From Hyphomicrobiales bacterium (GTDB lineage: Bacteria > Pseudomonadota > Alphaproteobacteria > Rhizobiales > Beijerinckiaceae): a stretch of 64,000 nucleotides of DNA. Location: assembly GCA_930633495.1 (NCBI GenBank), contig CAKNFJ010000001.1, positions 1,364,001-1,428,000 on the forward strand. Reading direction: 5' to 3'. Both the position numbers and the translations under genes were made by a program. The notes under the pieces are model-generated. The model saw nothing but the letters and a program-made list of their open reading frames with translations. It was not told the DNA's origin and did no database searches. Positions 7,991 through 16,210 of this stretch are shown here, one piece after another; the first letter of the stretch is position 1; each line of letters opens with the position of its first letter.

Positions 7991-10477
7991 ATGGCTGCGC
8001 CCACCCCGCTCCCTCCTGCCTTCCAAGCCTGGTTCGCCAGCCGCGGCTGGAGCGTGCGGCCGCATCAGCTCGCCCTGCTCGAAGAGGCTCGCGCCGGGCG
8101 CTCGACCCTGCTGGTCGCGCCGACCGGCGCCGGCAAGACGCTCGCCGGATTCCTGCCCTCGCTGGTGGAACTGGCCGAGCGCAAGGGCAAGCATGACGGT
8201 CTGCACACGCTCTATATCTCGCCGCTGAAGGCACTCGCGGTCGATATCGCCCGCAATCTCGAAGCCCCCGTGCGCGAAATGGGGTTGGCCGTAACGATCG
8301 AGACCCGCACGGGCGACACCTCCGCCGCCAAGCGCACCCGACAGATCCAGCGCCCGCCCGATATCCTGCTGACGACGCCGGAACAGCTCGCCCTGCTGGT
8401 TTCGCATCGTGACGCCGCTCCGTTCTTCTCATCCTTGCGCCGCATCGTGCTCGACGAACTGCATGCGCTCGTCACCTCGAAGCGCGGCGACCTGCTCGCG
8501 CTCGATCTCGCGCGCCTCAAGGCGCTGGCGCCGCAGGTCTCCGCGGTCGGGCTGTCGGCGACGGTGCGCGAGCCCGCCGATCTGCAACGCTATCTCGGCG
8601 GCAGTGAAACCCCGGCCGGGCTCATCACCGTCGCGGGCGGCGCGAAGCCGCGCATCGGCATCCTCGACACGGAGCGCAACCTGCCGATCGCCGGCCACAC
8701 CACGCTGCATGCGATGGCCGAGGTCTATGAAGCGATCCGCACGCACAAGCTCACCCCCGTCTTCGTCAACACGCGCATGCAGGCCGAATTCGCCTTCCAG
8801 GCGCTGTGGAACCTCAACGACGACAATCTGCCGATCGCGCTGCATCACGGCTCGCTCGATGCGCAGCAGCGCCGCAAGGTCGAGGCTGCGATGGCGGATG
8901 GGCGGCTCAAGGCCGTGGTCTGCACCGCGACGCTCGATCTCGGCATCGACTGGGGCGATGTCGACCTCGTCGTCAATCTCGGCGCCCCGAAGGGGGCGAG
9001 CCGCCTGATCCAGCGCATCGGCCGCTCCAACCACCGCATGGACGAACCGTCGGAGGCGCTGCTGGTGCCCTCGAACCGCTTCGAATTGCTGGAATGCCGC
9101 GCCGCGCTCGAAGCCGTGCATGAGGCGGCGCAGGACACGCCGCCGCCGCGCATCGGCGCGCTCGACGTGCTCGCCCAGCATGTGCTCGGCGTCGCCTGCT
9201 CCGATGGGTTCGAGGCCGATGCGCTCTATGAGGAGGTCCGCACCGCCTCTCCTTACGCCGATCTCACCCGCGAGGATTTCGATGCGGTGGTCAATTTCGT
9301 CGCGACCGGCGGCTACGCGCTGAAGAGCTATGAGCGCTTCGCCAAGCTCAGGCAGGACAAGGCCGGCCTCTGGCGCGCCAGCCATGCCCGTGTGATCCAG
9401 CAATACCGCATGAATGTCGGCACGATCGTCGAGGCGACGATGCTGAAGGTTCGGCTCGGCCGGGCGCGCGCCGGAAAACCAGGACAACCCGGGATGATCA
9501 CGCGCGGCGGGCGCGTGCTCGGCGAGATCGAGGAGTATTTCGCCGAGACGATGGTGCCGGGCGACACCTTCGTCTTCGCCGGCGAGGTGCTGCGCTTCGA
9601 GGGCATCGTCGAAAACGAGGCGGTCTGCTCGCGCGCTGCCGCCGGCACCGATCCGAAAATCCCCTCCTATGACGGCGGCAAGTTCCCGCTCTCGACCTTC
9701 CTCGCGGCTCGCGTACGCGCCATCCTGGCCTCACCCGGCCTCTGGCATACGCTGCCGGAGGAGGTTTCGGCCTGGCTGCATGCGCAGAAGCGGATCTCTC
9801 GCCTGCCCCAGCCCGGCGAACTCCTGGTCGAGACCTTTCCGCGCGGCGGGCGCTTCTATCTCGTCGCCTACCCCTTCGAAGGCCGGCTCGCCCACCAGAC
9901 GCTCGGCATGCTGCTGACCCGACGGCTGGAGCGCGCCCGCATGCGCCCGCTCGGCTTCGTCTGCAACGATTACGGCATGGCCTGCTGGACGCTCGGCGAC
10001 ATGACCGCCGCGATCGCGCGCGGCGCGCTCGACCTCGACGAACTCTTCGCGCAAGACATGCTCGGCGACGATCTCGAGGACTGGATGGCGGAATCGGCGC
10101 TGATGAAGCGCACCTTCCGCTCCTGCGCCATCATCGGCGGGTTGATCGAGCGGCGCTTCCCCGGCCAGGAGAAGAGCGGCCGGCAGGTGACGATCTCGAC
10201 CGATCTGGTCTACGACGTGCTGCGCCGGCACGAGCCCGACCATATCCTGCTGAAGGCTGCGCGCGCGGATGCGGCGACGGGCCTGCTCGACATTCGCCGC
10301 CTCGGTGAGATGCTGACACGGATCAGCGGCCGAATCGTGCATCAGCCGCTCGACCACGTCTCGCCGCTCGGCGTCTCGGTGATGCTCGAGATCGGGCGCG
10401 AGGCCGTCTATGGCGAGGCGGCTGACGAAATTCTGGCGGAGGCGGAGGCAATGCTGACCGAGGAGGCGATGGCGTGA
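7991..10477 (+). CDS. Ligase-associated DEXH-box helicase (Lhr-Core type)
   Basis: An 828-residue superfamily 2 helicase. It shows Walker A (LLVAPTGAGKT), Walker B as DELH (VLDELHAL), SAT (LSATVRE), and motif VI (QRIGRSNHR), followed by the long Lhr-specific C-terminal region. Family knowledge: an ATP-dependent 3'-to-5' translocase encoded with a ligase, an exonuclease and the MPE nuclease. ATG 7991 is chosen over GTG 7985. Its stop overlaps the next gene by four bases, indicating translational coupling. A 15-bp palindrome lies in the promoter region; no GTTC-N7-GTTC site was seen there. Confidence 0.95.
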   Translation: MAAPTPLPPAFQAWFASRGWSVRPHQLALLEEARAGRSTLLVAPTGAGKTLAGFLPSLVELAERKGKHDGLHTLYISPLKALAVDIARNLEAPVREMGLAVTIETRTGDTSAAKRTRQIQRPPDILLTTPEQLALLVSHRDAAPFFSSLRRIVLDELHALVTSKRGDLLALDLARLKALAPQVSAVGLSATVREPADLQRYLGGSETPAGLITVAGGAKPRIGILDTERNLPIAGHTTLHAMAEVYEAIRTHKLTPVFVNTRMQAEFAFQALWNLNDDNLPIALHHGSLDAQQRRKVEAAMADGRLKAVVCTATLDLGIDWGDVDLVVNLGAPKGASRLIQRIGRSNHRMDEPSEALLVPSNRFELLECRAALEAVHEAAQDTPPPRIGALDVLAQHVLGVACSDGFEADALYEEVRTASPYADLTREDFDAVVNFVATGGYALKSYERFAKLRQDKAGLWRASHARVIQQYRMNVGTIVEATMLKVRLGRARAGKPGQPGMITRGGRVLGEIEEYFAETMVPGDTFVFAGEVLRFEGIVENEAVCSRAAAGTDPKIPSYDGGKFPLSTFLAARVRAILASPGLWHTLPEEVSAWLHAQKRISRLPQPGELLVETFPRGGRFYLVAYPFEGRLAHQTLGMLLTRRLERARMRPLGFVCNDYGMACWTLGDMTAAIARGALDLDELFAQDMLGDDLEDWMAESALMKRTFRSCAIIGGLIERRFPGQEKSGRQVTISTDLVYDVLRRHEPDHILLKAARADAATGLLDIRRLGEMLTRISGRIVHQPLDHVSPLGVSVMLEIGREAVYGEAADEILAEAEAMLTEEAMA

Positions 10478-11193
10478 CGATCGCCGCTGTAGCGCCGGCC
10501 GGCCGCCTGACGGAGGCGAGCGAAGCCTTCGTGCTGGGCCGGCTCGCGATCGTCCCCGATCTCTCCGGCGCGCTCTGGCTGCCGGAAGAGCGCACGCTGG
10601 TCGTCGCCGACCTGCATTTGGAGAAAGGCTCCGCCTATGCGGCGCGCGGCGTGATGCTGCCGCCCTATGATTCGACCGCGACCCTGACGGCTCTAGCCGC
10701 GGCGATCCTCAGGCGCCAGCCGGCGCGCGTGATCGCGCTCGGCGACAGCTTCCACGACCGTGACGCCGAGAACCGCCTCGCCCCGGCAACGCTCGCCGCC
10801 TTGCATCAGCTTCAACGCGGCCGCGACTGGCTCTGGATCACCGGCAACCACGACCCGGCGATCAGCCGCGCCATGGGTGGCGACAGCGCCGCGACGATCG
10901 CGCTCGCGGGCGTGACCCTGCGCCATGAGCCGGACGCTGCTGAGACCGGGCCGGAAATCGCCGGTCATCTCCATCCGACCGCGAAAGTCAGGATGCGCGG
11001 ACGCGCGCTGCGGCGGCGCTGCTTCGCCCTGTCGCGGCAACGCTGCGTGATGCCGGCCATGGGCGCCTATGCCGGCGGCCTCAACCTGCGCGACGTCGCT
11101 TTCCGGCCGCTGTTCCGCGATGGCCTGAGCGCACATCTCCTCGGAGACGGCCGGCTCTTCAGGATTGATCCACGGTTATTACTGCCGGATTGA
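10474..11193 (+). CDS. pdeM: Ligase-associated metallophosphoesterase endonuclease (MPE/PdeM)
   Basis: A 239-residue binuclear metallophosphoesterase with the motif order VADLHL, GDSFHD, GNHDP, and GHLHP near the C-terminal third. The Pseudomonas putida homologue MPE is a manganese-dependent single-strand DNA endonuclease. The GTG start overlaps the lhr stop (GTGA), so the two are translated as a unit. This completes the four-gene repair set, although ligase and exonuclease lie 3-6 kb away on the other strand. Confidence 0.93.
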   Translation: MTIAAVAPAGRLTEASEAFVLGRLAIVPDLSGALWLPEERTLVVADLHLEKGSAYAARGVMLPPYDSTATLTALAAAILRRQPARVIALGDSFHDRDAENRLAPATLAALHQLQRGRDWLWITGNHDPAISRAMGGDSAATIALAGVTLRHEPDAAETGPEIAGHLHPTAKVRMRGRALRRRCFALSRQRCVMPAMGAYAGGLNLRDVAFRPLFRDGLSAHLLGDGRLFRIDPRLLLPD

Positions 11194-11303
11194 AAGAGCG
11201 GGTTGCGCCCGTCACGCGGTTGTGGCATCAGGGCGCCGCTTCGCAACGAAGCCGCGCCGCGAAACGCCCTTGGGCAAGCGGTTGCGGGTTGGCTGACGAT
11301 CCT

Positions 11304-11382
<79 letters not shown>

Positions 11383-11384
<2 letters not shown>

Positions 11385-11407
11385 AGCGCTGATTTCAATG
11401 CGCTTTT
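11383..11407 (+). terminator. Terminator after tRNA-Thr
   Basis: Stem AAAGCGC / GCGCTTT separated by ten bases and followed by a further T, starting 5 bases past the tRNA CCA. It partly overlaps the end of attL, so most of it is element-derived. The region 11408-11498 up to the IS shows nothing else. Confidence 0.5.
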
Positions 11408-11611
11408 CAGGCCAAAGCCTTGCAGGATGCGGGCGACCTTAGGGGCTTCGGCAACACATCGGCAACCGAAAAGAAAAAAGCCGACCCGTGGGGGCCGGTG
11501 TTGATTTCCGTCGAGAATTGACCCGTTAGGCGGGGATTTTTCCATCGAGAATTGACCCATGTTTTGACCACGTCTCACGCGGGCTATGCGGGGGACCTCG
11601 GAGTGATCGAC

Positions 11612-13141
11612 ATGGAGTTATTGAGTGTCATCCGCCGCTGGCATGGGCGGAATCATCTTTCGATCCGGGAGATTTCCCGGCGCACGGGGCTCTCGCGGAA
11701 TACGGTTCGCAAGTATCTGCGTGCGGATAGCGTCGAGCCCCGGTTTCATGTTCCCGACCGGCCGAGCAAACTCGATCCCTATGCCGACAAGCTCTCGGCG
11801 ATGCTTCGGATCGAAGGCGGCAAGTCGCGCAAGCACAAGCGCACGGTCCGCCAGTTGCATGCCGATCTGATTTTGCTCGGTTATGAGGGCTCCTACAATC
11901 GGGTCGCGGCCTTTGCCCGGGACTGGAAGGCAGCCCGCCTGCGCGAGCAGCAGACCAGCGGCCGTGGCACCTTCGTCCCCCTGGCCTTTGTGCCGGGTGA
12001 AGCGTTCCAGTTCGACTGGTCGGAGGACTGGGCGATCATCGCTGGCGAGCGCACCAAGCTGCAGGTGGCGCATGTGAAGCTGTCCTACAGCCGCGCCTTC
12101 ACACTGCGAGCCTACCCGCTGCAGACCCATGAGATGCTGTTCGACGCCCATAACCACGCCTTCCGGGCGCTGGGCGGCGTGCCGCGGCGGGGCATTTACG
12201 ACAATATGAAAACGGCCGTAGACAAGGTCGGCCGCGGCAAGGACCGCCAGGTCAATATCCGCTTCTCGGCCATGGTCAGCCACTTCCTGTTCGAAGCCGA
12301 GTTCTGCAATCCGGCATCAGGCTGGGAGAAGGGGCAGATCGAGAAGAACGTCCAGGATGCCAGGCATCGACTCTGGCAGCCTCTGCCGAACTTCCCGTCG
12401 CTGGAGGCACTGAACGACTGGCTGGAGACCCGGTGTCGGGAGTTATGGTCGCAGACCGCGCACGGCACCCAACCTGGAACGGTTGCCGATGTCTGGACTG
12501 AAGAGATCCGGCACCTGATGGCGATGCCGCGCCCCTTCGATGGCTTCGTCGAGTACGCCAAGCGCGTCTCCCCAACCTGCCTGGTCCATCTGGAACGCAA
12601 TCGTTACAGCGTGCCGGCGTCCTTCGCGAACCGCCCGGTCAGCTTGCGCGTCTATCCCGATCGCATCCTCATTGTCGCTGAGGGACAGGTGATCTGCGAA
12701 CATCGCCGGGTCTTCACCCGCTCGCATGATCGTCTCAGCCGGACAGTCTACGACTGGCGACATTATCTGGCGGTCCTCCAGCGCAAACCCGGGGCTCTGC
12801 GTAACGGTGCTCCCTTTGCCGAGATGCCGCCAGCCTTCCGATCCCTGCAGCAGCATCTGCTCAAGAGCCCGGGTGGCGAGCGGGAGGTGGTCGAGATCCT
12901 GGCTCTGGTCCTGCAGCATGACGAACACATCGTGCTGACGGCGGTCGAACTGGCCCTGAAGGCCGGCGTGCCGACCAAGACCCACATCATCAACCTCCTT
13001 CACCGGCTGGTCGACGGCACGCCGTTGACCACGCCGACGGTCGACACCCCTTCGGTCCTTGCGTTGACCACCGAGCCGCGCGCCAATGTCGAACGCTATG
13101 ACGCCCTGCGCCAAGCCGAGGACGTGCGCCATGCGTCATAA
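11612..13141 (+). CDS. istA: IS21-family transposase IstA
   Basis: A 509-residue DDE transposase that cuts and joins the IS ends. The N-terminal helix-turn-helix ([20 protein letters not shown]) precedes the catalytic core, with the first Asp in FDWSEDW, the second in IYDNMKT and the Glu in KGQIEKNV. The start [10 protein letters not shown] at 11612 fits the family; an in-frame upstream start at 11552 exists. It overlaps istB by 11 bases, the usual arrangement for coupled translation. Intact, with no frameshift. Confidence 0.93.
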   Translation: MELLSVIRRWHGRNHLSIREISRRTGLSRNTVRKYLRADSVEPRFHVPDRPSKLDPYADKLSAMLRIEGGKSRKHKRTVRQLHADLILLGYEGSYNRVAAFARDWKAARLREQQTSGRGTFVPLAFVPGEAFQFDWSEDWAIIAGERTKLQVAHVKLSYSRAFTLRAYPLQTHEMLFDAHNHAFRALGGVPRRGIYDNMKTAVDKVGRGKDRQVNIRFSAMVSHFLFEAEFCNPASGWEKGQIEKNVQDARHRLWQPLPNFPSLEALNDWLETRCRELWSQTAHGTQPGTVADVWTEEIRHLMAMPRPFDGFVEYAKRVSPTCLVHLERNRYSVPASFANRPVSLRVYPDRILIVAEGQVICEHRRVFTRSHDRLSRTVYDWRHYLAVLQRKPGALRNGAPFAEMPPAFRSLQQHLLKSPGGEREVVEILALVLQHDEHIVLTAVELALKAGVPTKTHIINLLHRLVDGTPLTTPTVDTPSVLALTTEPRANVERYDALRQAEDVRHAS

Positions 13142-13925
13142 CCCTGCGAGCGGCGCCATCGCCATCATGCTGCGTAGCCTCAAGATGCACGGCATGGCCC
13201 AGGCCGTCGGCGAACTGACGGAGCAGGGATCGCCGGCCTTCGAGGCCGCCGTGCCGATCCTCTCGCAACTCCTGAAGGCGGAGATGGCCGAAAGAGAGGT
13301 CCGATCAACGGCCTACCAACTCAAGGCCGCGCGCTTCCCGGCCTATCGCGACCTCAACGGCTTCGACTTCGCCAGCAGTGAGATCAACGAGGCGCTCGTT
13401 CGCCAACTGCATTGTTGCGAGTTCCTCCAGGACGCCGACAACGTCGTCCTGGTGGGAGGGCCGGGCACCGGCAAGACCCACGTCGCCACGGCTCTCGGCG
13501 TCCAGGCCATCGAGCACCATCACAAGCGGGTCCGCTTCTTCTCCACGGTCGAACTCGTCAATGCCCTCGAGCAGGAAAAGGCCCAGGGCAAGGCTGGACA
13601 GATGGCCGCCGGGCTCGCTTACGCCGATCTCGTCATCCTCGATGAGCTCGGATACCTGCCCTTCAGCGCGTCGGGTGGTGCCTTGCTCTTCCACTTGCTG
13701 AGCAAGCTCTACGAGCGCACCAGCGTCGTCATCACCACCAATCTCAGCTTCTCCGAATGGGCCACCGTCTTCGGCGATGCCAAGATGACCACCGCCTTGC
13801 TCGATCGGCTCACGCACCACTGCCACATCATCGAAACCGGAAACGACAGCTTCCGCTTCAAGAACAGCTCCGCGAAACCCGACAAGCCAGCCAGGGAGAA
13901 AGCCAAAAACTTGACCGCAACCTGA
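13131..13925 (+). CDS. istB: IS21-family ATPase IstB
   Basis: A 264-residue AAA+ helper ATPase of IS21, homologous to DnaC. Walker A is GGPGTGKTH and Walker B is [10 protein letters not shown]. It selects target DNA and regulates IstA. The start at 13131 ([11 protein letters not shown]) overlaps the istA end; an upstream in-frame Met at 13086 is less likely. It ends 70 bp before the right terminus of the IS. Confidence 0.93.
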   Translation: MRHNPASGAIAIMLRSLKMHGMAQAVGELTEQGSPAFEAAVPILSQLLKAEMAEREVRSTAYQLKAARFPAYRDLNGFDFASSEINEALVRQLHCCEFLQDADNVVLVGGPGTGKTHVATALGVQAIEHHHKRVRFFSTVELVNALEQEKAQGKAGQMAAGLAYADLVILDELGYLPFSASGGALLFHLLSKLYERTSVVITTNLSFSEWATVFGDAKMTTALLDRLTHHCHIIETGNDSFRFKNSSAKPDKPAREKAKNLTAT

Positions 13926-13995
13926 ACCACAAACACCATCTGGGCGGGTCACTTCTCAGTGGAAACCCCGGGTCACTTCTCGGCGGAAATCAACA

Positions 13996-14190
13996 GCGAA
14001 CGAGAAGGACAAGCCCGGCTTCTTCGCGAAAGCCCTCTATCGCGGGCGCGCCCGTATCGAGCAGGCCGTCGGCAAGCTCAAGCGCTTTAAGCGCGTCGCC
14101 CTGCGATGCGAGAAGACCAAGCGAAACTTCACAGCCATAGTCGCCATCGCAGCAGCCTTCGTCTTGGTCAAATCCGTCCACACCGCCTAG
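13996..14190 (+). pseudogene. C-terminal remnant of an IS5-family transposase
   Basis: About 62 in-frame codons immediately after the IS21 right end, beginning EKDKPGFFAKALYRG and containing RIEQAVGKLKRFKRVALR, then ending at a TAG. This matches the C-terminal end of IS5-type DDE transposases, including the R-I-E-x-x-x-G-K-L-K motif with the last catalytic Glu. The rest of the gene is absent, and nothing on the other side of the IS21 restores it. The 83 bases after it (14191-14273) show nothing recognisable. Confidence 0.75.
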
Positions 14191-14273
14191 GTCTTTTCCG
14201 TAGACTGCTACCGTGTCGACCAGCATCCGACACCGCCGCAGCGCAGCGATGGTCGGCACGCCGTAGCTGACTA

Positions 14274-14777
14274 TCAGAAAGAAGGGCGATCCTGCCTCTC
14301 GACAAGCTGTGCCGCGATGCCGGCCGCCGCGTTGAACGCCATGAACGCGTGCCAGAGGACAACGCCAGTGGCCGCGGTGGCGACCAGGCCGAGCTCCGTG
14401 AAAGTCAGCAGGGCCGATACGAGGTGAGAGGCGAAGCCGAGCTCACGAAGCCCGTAGGCAGCCCCCACCAGCAGCCCAGCGGTGATCGTGGACGCAATGA
14501 CCTCAGTCTGCAGCCAGGACAGCTTGTCGACCGCGGTAAGCGCGCCGATCACGAACAGGGCGCCGGCGACGATCGCCAACGGCCCCGTGGCGCCGAAGAT
14601 GATGGCGAGCAACCCCAGGAACAACACGGCGAGCTCGGCATGGAACAGCCGTAGCTCGTAAGCCCTGCCGGCAGGCGTATCGCGGGCCTCAAGCTTCAGC
14701 TCGAGCCGGGATTTCGGAATGGGCATTTTCGGCAGCGCCGGCCCGTCGCCCCACAGGGCATTCTGCTGGTCGCTCAT
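14274..14777 (-). CDS. Four-span membrane protein, element cargo, unknown function
   Basis: A 167-residue protein. A polar N-terminus of about 50 residues (MSDQQNALWGDGP...) is followed by four hydrophobic segments at roughly residues 50-65, 67-82, 94-112 and 122-145, and a short polar tail. I do not recognise the family. The start at 14777 has a purine-rich GGGGGGA about 6 bases upstream. It lies at the distal end of the element, on the same strand as the replication genes but 220 bp away, which is where satellites and small islands often keep accessory genes. Confidence 0.65.
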   Translation of the reverse strand: MSDQQNALWGDGPALPKMPIPKSRLELKLEARDTPAGRAYELRLFHAELAVLFLGLLAIIFGATGPLAIVAGALFVIGALTAVDKLSWLQTEVIASTITAGLLVGAAYGLRELGFASHLVSALLTFTELGLVATAATGVVLWHAFMAFNAAAGIAAQLVERQDRPSF

Positions 14778-14999
14778 AGCTAATCCCCCCGCCTGAAAGG
14801 ATGGCATAAGCCCGCCGCAGCGGGAAGCGGGCATGGAGGATGCGACCAAGCGCGACGACTGTCGATAAACGTAGAATATACGCCCCGAATGTTAATCCAG
14901 GGGGCAACACTAACGATCTGCCTTTGCCGTTCAGCCGCGGCGATCCCGAGCAATTCGATCATCATCGATGTAACTCTATAACATTGACGCTCCGCAGCG

Positions 15000-15485
15000 T
15001 CAGGAGAACATCTCTTCCATTGATGGGATACCTTTCCCGGGGGTGCTCGCGGGCCGGTCGACGGCTGTCGATACCCTGGCTGCGGCGCGACCTCGCCCTG
15101 TCTCTGTGCGGGGTCGTGTCGCCTTCCTGACAGCCTTCAGCGCCTCATAGTCCTGCGCGACCAGCTGGACGGCTCGCTTTTGCTGCAGGGCCTTCGTCGC
15201 CCGTGTCGCCACTCCTGGCGACTTGCAGCGGTCGCAGCGGCGCTTGAGGCTGTATCGCCGGATCGCGGCCATGGAAGCCTTCAAGGAATAGGGTCGCCGG
15301 CAATCCGCGCAGACCGACTCCAGCTTGAACAGGTCTATCCATTGGTCGCGCAGCGTGAGGTAGTCCTCGACGCCCACACAAAGGAACCGCTGGCCGCGGC
15401 TCATGAATTCATGTCCGATCTTCAAAGGTCTCTCCTTGAGGCTTTCCGCCAGGGCTTTTTCTTGGGAGCAGGCTTTCGCCGCCAT
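15000..15485 (-). CDS. Small protein with two CxxC knuckles, unknown
   Basis: A 161-residue basic protein. CADCRRP and CDRCKSPG, about 26 residues apart, could bind one zinc as a four-Cys ribbon (about residues 59-88). The C-terminal half is rich in Arg, Lys, Thr and Ala and probably disordered or nucleic-acid binding. Its first 64 bases overlap the end of the upstream gene in another frame, suggesting coupled translation; an internal Met at 15404 is an alternative start. No family is recognised; a role in element replication or regulation is inferred only from location. Confidence 0.6.
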   Translation of the reverse strand: MAAKACSQEKALAESLKERPLKIGHEFMSRGQRFLCVGVEDYLTLRDQWIDLFKLESVCADCRRPYSLKASMAAIRRYSLKRRCDRCKSPGVATRATKALQQKRAVQLVAQDYEALKAVRKATRPRTETGRGRAAARVSTAVDRPASTPGKGIPSMEEMFS

Positions 15486-15964
15486 GGGTTCTCAGCAATG
15501 CCCGTCAGCGGCCGCTGTTCGATCGTTCCAGCCTGGGTAACGCCCTCGAGCGCCGCGGCCCTCACAGCCTCGCCCAGGGCCGTCAGGCGCCATAGCTTGC
15601 GCGGGCCCCTCGGTCCCTTGCCGGGTATCGGCCTACCTTCAGCCTCAGGATCGTCAATCTGCTCAACCCATCCGTGGCGCCAGAGGCGGGAATATAGGGT
15701 CGGAGCAACAAGCCACGGTCGCGCGCCGATGCGCGCGTGGACATCTTGCATGCTTAGCCACGCGCCCGGCACGAACGCTGCCAAGGCGCGGGCGGCCATT
15801 GTGCCCAGCGCCGGTGGCCGCAGCCGGGCCGCGGCGCGCATCCGTTCCCGGTGTGCACCTCTCCTGGACGAATGTGCGCGGCGCCGCGGCGCGGGCCGGG
15901 CTTTAGCCAGAGACAGCAGCGTCTCGCAGATGTCATCCCAGAGCGGATCCTGGTTGGTCGGCAT
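15422..15964 (-). CDS. Putative winged-helix-like small protein of the element
   Basis: A 180-residue basic protein. The central part (LSMQDVHARIGARPW... YSRLWRHGWVEQI, then RKLWRLTALGEAVR) has the look of a winged helix-turn-helix: a helix-turn-helix, then a basic strand-turn-strand, then T-x-x-G. The start at 15964 (MPTNQDPLWDD) is chosen because GGAGAAAG lies just upstream; the open frame extends further but would run into the preceding gene. The C-terminus is very basic (RRKPAPKKKPWRK). No named family is recognised. Confidence 0.6.
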   Translation of the reverse strand: MPTNQDPLWDDICETLLSLAKARPAPRRRAHSSRRGAHRERMRAAARLRPPALGTMAARALAAFVPGAWLSMQDVHARIGARPWLVAPTLYSRLWRHGWVEQIDDPEAEGRPIPGKGPRGPRKLWRLTALGEAVRAAALEGVTQAGTIEQRPLTGIAENPWRRKPAPKKKPWRKASRRDL

Positions 15965-16021
15965 GCATCTTTCTCCAATCAGATCGAGGTCCCGGATCTG
16001 GAAATCCCCCACCGGAAGAGG

Positions 16022-16050
16022 CGGAAGCGCTCCATAAAGGAGCGCTTCCG
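16022..16050. terminator. Strong hairpin after the primase-polymerase gene
   Basis: A perfect 12-bp stem (CGGAAGCGCTCC / GGAGCGCTTCCG) with loop ATAAA, 15 bp past the stop of the primase-polymerase gene. It could end or attenuate transcription into the two downstream small genes, or be part of a replication origin, given the TTCCGG cluster beside it. Confidence 0.5.
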
Positions 16051-16210
16051 GCTTCCGCTCCTTCTTAGACACTGATTTCCGGCTCTTCCGGCTCTTCCGG
16101 ATAATTCGCAAGCCATTGGTTTTGTTTGGTTTTCGTGATAATGCCTTTTTCTTCCAGGGAGCTCCGGCACTTCCGGATGTTCTCTCGCACCTTGGAATCG
16201 GAACTTCCGG
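16046..16210. repeat. Cluster of TTCCGG motifs (iteron-like)
   Basis: TTCCGG occurs six times in 165 bp, at 16046, 16077, 16086, 16095, 16171 and 16205; the middle three are spaced exactly nine bases apart. The cluster covers the 3' end of the primase-polymerase gene, where the nine-base repeat encodes a short EEP-type tail. A replication-origin iteron role is conjecture. Confidence 0.4.

Larger units (their letters stand above)
11499..13995 (+). mobile_element. IS21-family insertion sequence, complete
   Basis: A 2,497-bp element with TGTTGATTTCC at its left end and the inverse (GGAAATCAACA) at its right end. It also has internal end repeats typical of the family: TCGAGAATTGACCC twice at the left, and GGGTCACTTCTC with a near copy at the right. 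Both istA and istB are open. No target-site duplication is visible: the left flank ends GGCCGG and the right flank begins GCGAAC. Confidence 0.9.
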
